DNA from: a bacterium UBA6154
GTDB lineage: Bacteria; Actinomycetota; Actinomycetes; S36-B12
Length of the DNA: 24,382 bases
Assembly: GCA_002422375.1 (NCBI GenBank)
Contig: DIUQ01000034.1
Span: forward strand, 1 to 24,382
Reading direction: 5' to 3'
Shown: piece by piece, positions 1 through 6,082 of the stretch
Layout of the letters: every line of letters begins with the position of its first letter
How positions within the stretch are numbered: the first letter of the stretch is position 1
Translations under genes and position numbers: made by a program
Notes under the pieces: model-generated
The model's input: the letters and a program-made list of their open reading frames with translations, nothing else
The model's database searches: none
What the model was told of the DNA's origin: nothing

Positions 1-120
1 ACCCTGAGCTGACGAAATTGAGCCAACCATGGTGAACATCTAAGTGCGCGCATGAGACGAAGCGTTACATCACAATTCGACCAAACAGACCTAAAGTCCA
101 ATTCCCATAGGAGAAAGTAG

Positions 121-184
121 TAGGGCGGGTCGGACTCGAACCGACGACGACCGAATTAGGAATTGCGCGCAAGGGTTTCACAGC
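121..184 (-). repeat. Att-like direct repeat, copy 1: tRNA-Met 3'-half remnant
   Basis: Read on the minus strand this is the T arm (a perfect 5-bp stem around TTCGAGT), the 3' acceptor strand and the 3' side of the anticodon arm of a tRNA, with no D arm or 5' acceptor strand. It is about 92% identical over 64 bp, in the same orientation, to 18587-18650. Identity continues past the anticodon into sequence that is not tRNA, including the palindrome TTGCGCGCAA at 163-172. A tRNA 3' half joined to shared foreign sequence is what remains when an element integrates by site-specific recombination into a tRNA 3' end. The anticodon region is mutated here (CTAATT against CTCATAA in copy 2). The attachment-site role is inference. 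Confidence 0.7.
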
Positions 185-378
185 GATTCCAGACGTTCAG
201 GTTGGGGGCTCGATCCGATCTCTGGAGTAGACTTCGAAGTGGTTACCGATCCCTGCTCCGTCGGTGATTCACTCTCTTTGGCGGCGGCAGAACGATCAAC
301 CGGGCTAGAACACCCCGACGATGCAAAAGCCGCCAGAATCATAATGGCAGAAAGTGACATCACTGTCTTGTGACTCAT
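178..378 (-). CDS. Small putative lipoprotein (66 aa)
   Basis: This is a short exported protein of unknown function. I chose the ATG at 378 because an AAAGG-type ribosome binding site lies just upstream and because it places a standard signal peptide at the N-terminus; an in-frame start 12 codons earlier adds only an unlikely extension. Residues 6-20 are hydrophobic and end in a lipobox (ASSGC) with the lipidated Cys at about residue 23. The remaining 43 residues are polar, rich in Ser, Glu, Pro and Thr, and have no recognisable fold. The stop codon and last codons lie inside the edge of the tRNA-derived repeat at 121-184, so the C-terminus may have been shaped by the recombination there. A degenerate C4/G3 dyad at about 498-511 lies upstream. 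Function cannot be inferred. Confidence 0.6.
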   Translation of the reverse strand: MSHKTVMSLSAIMILAAFASSGCSSPVDRSAAAKESESPTEQGSVTTSKSTPEIGSSPQPERLESL

Positions 379-575
379 GGACTGCCTTTCGTGGTAGACG
401 TGGTAAATCGCCAATCACCTGCACACCAAACTCAGACTGGCTGGCGCGACTAACTCCCATTGTCGGGGATGAGTGTTGTAAACACGAGACGTGACTACCC
501 CTCCGATTGGGCGTGGTCCACAAGTGAGGCGGGGGTGCGTTAGGGCACCGTGTCGTCTCGTGGGATAGCCCTTTA

Positions 576-751
576 ACCCTCTACAACAAGTCAGATGCCT
601 CCCTCGTAGAGGCGCGCGCGGCGATTCATGCGGGCGGGTGTGATTGCGCCGTGGCCGACCTCGACCTTGGAGATGAAACGCCGATAGCAGAGACAGTCAC
701 GAGCTTTACCACCCATGGAATCCCCGTGGTGGTCGTGAGCGCAATGGCCGG
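576..751 (+). pseudogene. Fragment of a response-regulator receiver domain
   Basis: Frame 3 reads, without a stop, the middle of a receiver domain that closely matches residues 38-87 of the response regulator at 2859-3494. It includes the phosphoacceptor block (CAVADLDLGDETPIAETV) and the following strand with the conserved Ser (GIPVVVVSAMA). The match begins near 594, fades upstream, and stops abruptly after the codons for SAMA (about 749). There is no start codon, no N-terminal acidic pair, no conserved Lys and no DNA-binding domain. It is therefore an internal scrap of a paralogue, probably left by duplication or recombination between related elements. The downstream sequence belongs to an unrelated minus-strand remnant at 752-907. 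Confidence 0.75.
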
Positions 752-907
752 ACTATCCGGGAACTCACGCTCCGATCCCCCTACATAGGCATGCAATGCC
801 TTTCGCAATGCGTCCTCAATGAGACTGGTGATCGTCTCGCCTCGACGGGCAGCTTCTCATATCGCGCAGGCGTACAACTCATCGTCAACATTGAGGACCG
901 TTTGCAT
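752..907 (-). pseudogene. VapB-like ribbon-helix-helix antitoxin remnant with in-frame stop
   Basis: From an ATG at 907 the minus strand reads a protein resembling short VapB-type antitoxins: an N-terminal strand (MQTVLNVDDELYA), then EAARRGETITSLIEDALRKAL, which fits the ribbon-helix-helix antitoxin pattern. A TGA at 857-859 interrupts it after 16 codons, where the family usually has a polar residue. Beyond the stop the frame stays open through the helix and a short C-terminal extension, to about 752, where it meets the response-regulator scrap. No PIN-domain (VapC-type) toxin gene follows. I read it as a dead antitoxin gene whose partner has been lost. Readthrough is possible but nothing supports it. 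Confidence 0.6.
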
Positions 908-1021
908 TAACGAAAGCTAGCGGAACTATCTGACATAAATTTGCTCACCAGTTTCGAAGTCCGCCAGATCGAGGGCCTTTGGATCCCCTTCCATGCTGTC
1001 GATGGTGAGGTAGGTCGGCTC

Positions 1022-2068
1022 CTAGAAGTCCACACCTGTGGAGATGGAACCATCAAGTAGACCAGCGACCACCTCGTCGACCTGCTGCTTCACGTCATCT
1101 GGAACGCGATCGGCAAGTTCACGATAGGACGCGAGTCCGATCTGACCTTCGAGGTTTCGCGCGAGTTCTTGGCCAGTTGCGACTCCGGTTACAGCAGCGT
1201 TAACGCCATCAGTGATTTTCTTCTCTGCGGAGGACAGCAGACATGGCCGTGCCTCGGGGACCGTTTCGTATTGGTCAACATCAATACCGATACAGAACAA
1301 CGACGTTCCCGCTTCTGGGGTATCGGCCACGGCAATGAGCGCCCCTGTGCCCGTGGTGCCGCCAGCACCGAATACGACATCAGCTCCTTGCGCGATCTGC
1401 TCGCGCGCTGTCATCGCACCCCACTGCGGATCGTCGAAGGAATCGCCGTCGATGTTGTGGTAATTCATCAGCACGTTGGCATCTGGCCGGGCAGCGAGCG
1501 CACCTAGGCGATAGCCCTCACCAAAGCGACGTAACGGAACAACGTCTTCACTTCCCAAGACCGCGCCTACTACGCCTGTTTGGGTCATCGACCCCGCCAA
1601 GTAGCCAGCTGCGTACCCCGCTTGGTCATCCCTGAACATCACGCCAGTTGCGTTGGCGGGTGCAGTTGACATGTCTTGGCTGATCGCAATGAAGTAAGTG
1701 TCGGGATTGTTCTCGGCCGCCTCGATGGTCAATTCAGGTCGACCAACGTCCGTGGTCACGACCACATCGAAGCCGCGATTGGCAAAGTCGGCGAGGTTTT
1801 CGCGATATGCATCCGGTCCGTCGCTTTCGACGTACTCAGCCACTGACCCGGTGGCGCCTGCCGCCTGTTGAACACCTGCCCAGGCGGCAGCATTGAAGGC
1901 GCCATCGTCCACCGATCCACCTTCGAGCACGAGCCCGACACAGAACGAACCATCGTTAGCGCATTCGGCCGCACTATCCACATCAGTCGAATCCGTGGAC
2001 GAGCAACCGGACATCACCAGCAATGCCAGCGCGAAAGCTGCCGAACCAGCGCTCCGTGAAATGCGCAT
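1022..2068 (-). CDS. BMP family (PnrA-like) solute-binding lipoprotein
   Basis: This is an extracytoplasmic substrate-binding lipoprotein of the basic membrane protein family (PF02608), whose studied members bind purine nucleosides for ABC importers. The ATG at 2068 is preferred over the one 9 codons upstream because AAGGGG lies 5 bases before it and the signal peptide then starts correctly. Residues 8-20 are hydrophobic, followed by lipobox VMSGC with Cys22. The mature domain opens with a family-typical strand and loop (GLVLEGGSVDDGAFNAAAW) and shows FDVVVTTDVGRPELT, an FIAISQDM strand and a FGAGGTTGTGAL loop. The 348 aa length is normal for the family. No permease or ATPase gene is adjacent, so it is an orphan that may serve a transporter elsewhere or act as a sensor. 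It is transcribed divergently from the lipoprotein at 2235, with the dyad at 2174 between them. The ligand is not predictable from the sequence. Confidence 0.88.
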   Translation of the reverse strand: MRISRSAGSAAFALALLVMSGCSSTDSTDVDSAAECANDGSFCVGLVLEGGSVDDGAFNAAAWAGVQQAAGATGSVAEYVESDGPDAYRENLADFANRGFDVVVTTDVGRPELTIEAAENNPDTYFIAISQDMSTAPANATGVMFRDDQAGYAAGYLAGSMTQTGVVGAVLGSEDVVPLRRFGEGYRLGALAARPDANVLMNYHNIDGDSFDDPQWGAMTAREQIAQGADVVFGAGGTTGTGALIAVADTPEAGTSLFCIGIDVDQYETVPEARPCLLSSAEKKITDGVNAAVTGVATGQELARNLEGQIGLASYRELADRVPDDVKQQVDEVVAGLLDGSISTGVDF

Positions 2069-2173
2069 CGAAACCCCTTCAGTCCGAAAAGGCAACCGCG
2101 CTCGGTAGTAACGGTGCGGCCCTGTGGTGAAAATGTTATTGGCCGCTCACCTGCATTCCTACGACTCTGCTAT

Positions 2174-2189
2174 CCCCCATTAGGAGGGG
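2174..2189. promoter_or_regulatory. GC dyad, site A (C5-N7-G4)
   Basis: CCCCCATTAGGAGGGG lies 45 bp upstream of the lipoprotein start at 2235 and 105 bp upstream of the divergent BMP gene. Read on the other strand it shares the CTAAT/GGGGG core and a trailing TAG with site B at 2765. It is the least symmetrical of the five related dyads in this segment. The operator role is inferred from recurrence and position. Confidence 0.5.
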
Positions 2190-2234
2190 TCGAAATCGTA
2201 CGACATCCCACCTCAGTTCTCCTAAGGTTCAAGT

Positions 2235-2771
2235 ATGCCTTCGCGGAGTGGGATGGTCGCGGTACTGGTTGCCGCAGCCTTCACGTTCGTTGCGTGCGGT
2301 ATTCCGGACGAGCCTTCCGTAGCTCGTCAGGCCATGAGTTTGCCGACACCACCGTTGACCGTCACCGCCAATCTTGACCAATCCTCTCCACTGGCGGAGA
2401 AGGGGATCATGTTGTCAGTCACGGGCGTCGATAATGGTGACTGGAATGTGGATCAGCGCCCAGATTCACGCGTTAACGGATTTCATGAGGTGACTTTGAC
2501 TCCGTCCCAACCGAGCGTCACCCGGAGTTTTTCTACCAACCCGCTAGCCGGCTCGGTGACTTTCGACCTGATCGCTTCCCATACAGAACCTTTTCGCGAG
2601 GTTGCATTGGTGCGACTGTCCTATCGGAATTCAGAGGGCTGGCACTTCGGGCTGCCTGGACAGAACTGGACACCCTTTGGCGCTGTTCAGCTGAGGGCAC
2701 TTGGAGAGGCCAGTATCAGCACTACAAGCAATCCAGCTGAACTAGTCATTACCGTTTCCCGCCTCCCCTAA
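2235..2771 (+). CDS. Putative lipoprotein of unknown function (178 aa)
   Basis: I do not recognise a family. Residues 7-20 form a hydrophobic signal segment ending in a lipobox-like FVAC with Cys21, so the protein is probably lipid-anchored on the outer face of the membrane. The mature part (about 155 aa) is rich in Thr, Ser and Val, alternates hydrophobic and polar residues, and lacks long hydrophobic helices, which suggests a beta-sandwich; Trp residues cluster in a GWHFGLPGQNWTPFG segment near residues 137-151. The ATG at 2235 follows an AAGG element 7 bases upstream; a second ATG six codons later is also possible. The gene is followed at once by the dyad at 2765 and the response regulator. 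A surface role under the same control as its neighbours is plausible but unproven. Confidence 0.7.
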   Translation: MPSRSGMVAVLVAAAFTFVACGIPDEPSVARQAMSLPTPPLTVTANLDQSSPLAEKGIMLSVTGVDNGDWNVDQRPDSRVNGFHEVTLTPSQPSVTRSFSTNPLAGSVTFDLIASHTEPFREVALVRLSYRNSEGWHFGLPGQNWTPFGAVQLRALGEASISTTSNPAELVITVSRLP

Positions 2772-2779
2772 TCGGGGGG
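2765..2779. promoter_or_regulatory. GC dyad, site B (C4-TAATC-G6)
   Basis: CCCCTAATCGGGGGG overlaps the last codons and stop of the lipoprotein gene and lies 79 bp upstream of the response regulator start. If the promoter proposed at 2791-2819 is right, the dyad sits about 50-60 bp upstream of the transcription start, a usual place for an activator. This would make the regulator gene autoregulated, which is inference. Confidence 0.55.
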
Positions 2780-2790
2780 TAGACGAACGT

Positions 2791-2819
2791 TTCGGCGCGC
2801 CCACCGCTGTGCATAGACT
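2791..2819 (+). promoter_or_regulatory. Possible promoter of the response regulator/kinase operon
   Basis: TTCGGC at 2791-2796 and TAGACT at 2814-2819 are separated by 17 bp, and the implied start near 2826 leaves a leader of about 33 bases before the ATG at 2859. The -35 box is weak, as expected for an activated promoter beneath site B. This is a prediction from spacing and base composition only. Confidence 0.3.
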
Positions 2820-2858
2820 TTAAGTTCAGGGCCACCCGGACACATCGGAGACACAGTT

Positions 2859-3494
2859 ATGCCACCAACACAACGATTCGTGTTGCTCGATGACCATGCG
2901 TTGGTCCTTGAGGGAATCGCCCGGCAGCTGCTCCTCGACTTCCCTGGAGCTACCTTCGTGTACTGCGGAGATTCACTGTCCAAGGCTCGGGCCAGCGTTC
3001 ATCAACATGGTTGCGATTGCGCGGTGATCGACTTAGACCTTGGCGACGAAACTCCCGTGGCTGAAACAGTCTCAACCTTCACAACCCAAGGCATACCGGT
3101 GGTGGTTGTCAGCGCTATGGCCAGGCCGGAGGTCCTGCAAGCCGCTCTGGCTGCAGGAGCACAGGCTTTCGTTGCCAAACGCTCAAGCCTGTCGCAGCTG
3201 ACCCACGCAGTGGAGGCCGTGCTTGCCGGTGGCACCTGGTTACCGCCGGATCTCGCCGGATTCGTATTGACGCGCCAGTCGACGGTCGAACTGTCCAATC
3301 AGGAGAAGCGCGCGCTGGTGCTGTACGCATCCGGCCTGACGCTGGAAATGGTTGCGCGTCGCATGGACATCACCCCAAATACCGTCAAGCACTATCTCGA
3401 CCGAGTTCGCGATAAGTACACCTCCACGGGCATCGCGGCAAGAACCAAACTCCAGTTGCACAACGTGGCGCGGATGGAGGGCCTACTGCCGTAG
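2859..3494 (+). CDS. NarL/FixJ-type response regulator (receiver + LuxR HTH)
   Basis: This is a cytoplasmic DNA-binding response regulator of 211 aa. The receiver domain (residues about 6-125) has the acidic pair D11-D12, the phosphoacceptor D58 in VIDLDLGD, the conserved Ser in VVVVSAMA and the conserved Lys in FVAKRSS. The C-terminal LuxR-type helix-turn-helix (about 145-205) has LSNQEKRALVLYASGLT followed by a recognition-helix segment ITPNTVKHYLDRV. It is followed after 21 bp by the sensor kinase at 3516, its presumed partner; the regulator-first order is less common than kinase-first. A GC dyad lies upstream at 2765, and related dyads precede four other transcription units in the segment, so this protein is the best candidate to bind them. 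A fragment of a close paralogue survives at 576-751. Confidence 0.92.
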   Translation: MPPTQRFVLLDDHALVLEGIARQLLLDFPGATFVYCGDSLSKARASVHQHGCDCAVIDLDLGDETPVAETVSTFTTQGIPVVVVSAMARPEVLQAALAAGAQAFVAKRSSLSQLTHAVEAVLAGGTWLPPDLAGFVLTRQSTVELSNQEKRALVLYASGLTLEMVARRMDITPNTVKHYLDRVRDKYTSTGIAARTKLQLHNVARMEGLLP

Positions 3495-3515
3495 TACGCC
3501 TATGGTTCATCCATC

Positions 3516-5759
3516 ATGAACGATTCTGAGTTGCTGGTCCAGCGACCCTCACTGCGATCGGTCATTGCAACCATCTCGCTCTTTGCATTAAATACCGCCG
3601 GGCTGATCATCTTCATTCCCTCGGGATACTTCCTGGCGACGAGTGTAGGCGCTCAGATTCCTGATTGGCTGTCGTGGTTAATCCCATTGGGATTGTGGTG
3701 CAGTGGCTATCTGCCGTTGCTACGCGCAGCCCGGGCACACGTTCAGGTCGCCGCAGGTCTGCTCTTAGTGCTGATGAGCCTCGTCGTCCCGGATGGTCCT
3801 TCTTGGATACCCGTTGGTGTCGTGTCATTCGCGGTGATCGTGGCGGCGGTCTTCAATCTCCCCACCCGATCCGCACTCGTCGTGGTTCTTCTTGCGGCCG
3901 GACTCGACCTGCTGAGCATGGAATCCAACGCAGCGAGCATCGGCCTGTTCGGGGTAGGACTCATCGCCCCATGGGCAGGTGCCTTGCTCAACCTGATCGC
4001 CGGCGGTGGAATTCTGATCGCTTGGACTGCCTGGTATCGAAAAGTTCGGTTGGTAGATATCGAATTCGATGAGATCCGGGCAGCACGAGCCATCGAGGAA
4101 CAAGCTATCGCCGCAGAGACAGGCGCGGAGGCTGTCCGTCGGCGCATTCACGAAACGATCTTGAACACTTTGGCTGGCATCTCAATGGGCCTTCCCCCTG
4201 AGGCCCAACACAGGGCTGAGGCAACCTGCCAACACGATCTTGAGCAGTTGCGCCGCGGACTCGACCGACTCGATGACGCGTCCATTTCGACCATCATCGC
4301 CGCGGCCCAGCAGGCCCTTGAGCCAACGGCCCTGGTGTGCACCGCCCACATCCCACGTGATGTCACCATTACCGCAGGAGTGGCAAATGCATTACGGGAT
4401 GCGATCACCGAATCCCTGCGAAACGTTGAGCGTCACTCAGGCGTACTACGCGCATCAATCCACGCCGAGGTCACCGACGACGTTGTCATTGTGATCCGTG
4501 ATCATGGTCGTGGTCCGGCCCCTTCCGCTCAAGAGCGCTTCGGGGTGCGAAATGCCGTGCGCGCCAACCTCAGCGCCATCGGCGGAAGCGCCTCGATGAA
4601 TCGCGGGGTAACTGGGGGTACAGAAGTCACGCTGCATGCACCCTTGAGCGCACGCATAAGATCGCGAGTTCCGACATTCCCTGTTGTCGGTGTTGCAGAC
4701 TCCACAATCTGGGGACGCCTTGGTGTGACGGGCACCAATGTCTACACACTCCTTCTGATGCCGTTCATCATCAGTGAGTTTGCTGCTCCTGGACTTACTG
4801 CCCTCGCAATCGCGGCCTATGTGGCCTGCATGCTGCTACTTGCGCTGATGTGGACATCTGCCATCAAAATGCTTCTCGTTGTCATCGGCATCGCACTTTT
4901 GCCATTGCCCTTCCTTGCTGCCGGCAGCGGAACACTGACGTGCGTCGCAGCGCCTGGCATTCAAGGACTGATCACGGGCATGGCAGGTGGTGGCGTTATG
5001 TTGCTGCTCATCGCCGCACCACGTTCCTGGATGCGCGCGGCCATCACCACCCTTGCTTTCTCCGCATCACTGTGGCTCGCCATGCAGTTGCCCAGCAATT
5101 GCGTGCAGGAGACTCTGCTGTCCGTTGGCGTGAATGCGATCTACATGATCGCGATCACCGTCGTGCTGACCTGGATAGACCTACGATTCGAGGCTCGTCG
5201 CACGGACGCTCAACTTGAATGGGAACGTGTCCTCGATGAACGTATCGCCCGTGAGCAGCGCTCTGCTGAGGAGGCGAGTTGGTTGGCCGTGCCATCGACC
5301 ACTAAGTCTCTGCTCGAGGAGATTGCAGCCGGTCGAATTCACGTAGCAGACCTCGAGACCCAATCGCTCGCTGCACAACAGGCCGAAATCCTGCGCTCAA
5401 GCATCGGACTAAGTAGCAGTCATTCGGCCACGCTTGATCATCTATGCGATGCATTGTCACCAGCGGCTCGTCAAGCGGGAACCTCGATCGAGGTCGAAGC
5501 GCTCATGACAGGGCATCGCCGGGATCCGCTTCCTAGCGAACTCGTGTCCTTCCTTGATGATCTGATCCGGACCAATTCTCCGTCGTCGATCACCATCCGC
5601 ACCATCATGGATGATGATTGGGAGGACTACGTGGTGGTCATGCCCGCAACGTATGTAACCCGCCCCGTGCCCGATCGGTTTGCAGACGTGTTGGTCGAAC
5701 TCGGATACGACGATGGGATGCTCCACCTCTCATTCCGCAGACCGGGTTCACCGACGTGA
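3516..5759 (+). CDS. Membrane sensor histidine kinase with a second, degenerate kinase-like half
   Basis: This is a NarX/LiaS/DesK-like kinase (HisKA_3 type) of 747 aa. Residues 15-175 hold about five to six membrane helices. A dimerisation helix follows with the phosphoacceptor His212 in RRRIHETILNTL, then an HATPase domain with N-box Asn303 (ITESLRNVERHS), the G1-like DHGRG at 329-333, and a RFGVRNAV / GGTEVTLHAP ending near residue 377. Unusually the protein does not stop there: about 405-560 is a second block of membrane helices, then a coiled segment and a second cytoplasmic domain (about 565-747). That domain looks like a worn kinase module without a clear H-box or N-box. The second half could sense a signal or regulate the first. 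It starts 21 bp after the response regulator, so the two are almost certainly co-transcribed. The ligand is unknown. Confidence 0.9.
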   Translation: MNDSELLVQRPSLRSVIATISLFALNTAGLIIFIPSGYFLATSVGAQIPDWLSWLIPLGLWCSGYLPLLRAARAHVQVAAGLLLVLMSLVVPDGPSWIPVGVVSFAVIVAAVFNLPTRSALVVVLLAAGLDLLSMESNAASIGLFGVGLIAPWAGALLNLIAGGGILIAWTAWYRKVRLVDIEFDEIRAARAIEEQAIAAETGAEAVRRRIHETILNTLAGISMGLPPEAQHRAEATCQHDLEQLRRGLDRLDDASISTIIAAAQQALEPTALVCTAHIPRDVTITAGVANALRDAITESLRNVERHSGVLRASIHAEVTDDVVIVIRDHGRGPAPSAQERFGVRNAVRANLSAIGGSASMNRGVTGGTEVTLHAPLSARIRSRVPTFPVVGVADSTIWGRLGVTGTNVYTLLLMPFIISEFAAPGLTALAIAAYVACMLLLALMWTSAIKMLLVVIGIALLPLPFLAAGSGTLTCVAAPGIQGLITGMAGGGVMLLLIAAPRSWMRAAITTLAFSASLWLAMQLPSNCVQETLLSVGVNAIYMIAITVVLTWIDLRFEARRTDAQLEWERVLDERIAREQRSAEEASWLAVPSTTKSLLEEIAAGRIHVADLETQSLAAQQAEILRSSIGLSSSHSATLDHLCDALSPAARQAGTSIEVEALMTGHRRDPLPSELVSFLDDLIRTNSPSSITIRTIMDDDWEDYVVVMPATYVTRPVPDRFADVLVELGYDDGMLHLSFRRPGSPT

Positions 5760-6082
5760 TCGGGTTCCTGGTCTTAATTACTGCAGCGTGCGCGAACCTC
5801 ATCGAGAAGTAATCCTGAGTCCCAGAGCGGTCAGTGCCGTAAACCATGTTCGTCATTTCTATACACCACTCGGGCGAAACCAATTTTCGGACTGTTGTGG
5901 ACTTAACGAATTTGACTCATTACTTCGAGTCACAGGGAAGCTTAGGAGTTGAGTGGGTAGACATGAACAAACTAAACCTTCGTACCGGAGCCTCTGTTTT
6001 ATCATTCGACCCGCAGACCGACCGCAGGCCAGGGCTTATCACCACACGATTCATTGCGGATTCATGAAGGTTATTTTTTTCC
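5760..6082. other. Intergenic region between convergent genes, no gene supported
   Basis: These 323 bp separate the ends of the sensor kinase and the FnIII gene. I see an inverted repeat (TGACTC at 5913-5918, GAGTCA at 5927-5932) and a T-run at 6071-6079 preceded only by a weak TTCATGAA palindrome, so no convincing terminator. A short open frame at 5846-6067 has no ribosome binding site, signal peptide or recognisable domain. The region is more AT-rich than its neighbours. Confidence 0.5.

Noticed and set aside
626..808. Minus-strand open frame of 60 codons
   Set aside because: Its first part is the tail of the antitoxin remnant and the rest is the antisense of the response-regulator scrap; the same antisense pattern occurs opposite the intact regulator at 3002-3298.
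964..1018. Short minus-strand peptide after the BMP gene (TIDSMEGDPKALDL segment)
   Set aside because: It looks coding-like in composition but has no matching family or secure start, so it may be the tail of a lost gene or chance.
5846..6067. Possible 73-aa gene in the convergent intergenic region
   Set aside because: No ribosome binding site, signal peptide or recognisable motif; composition looks non-coding.
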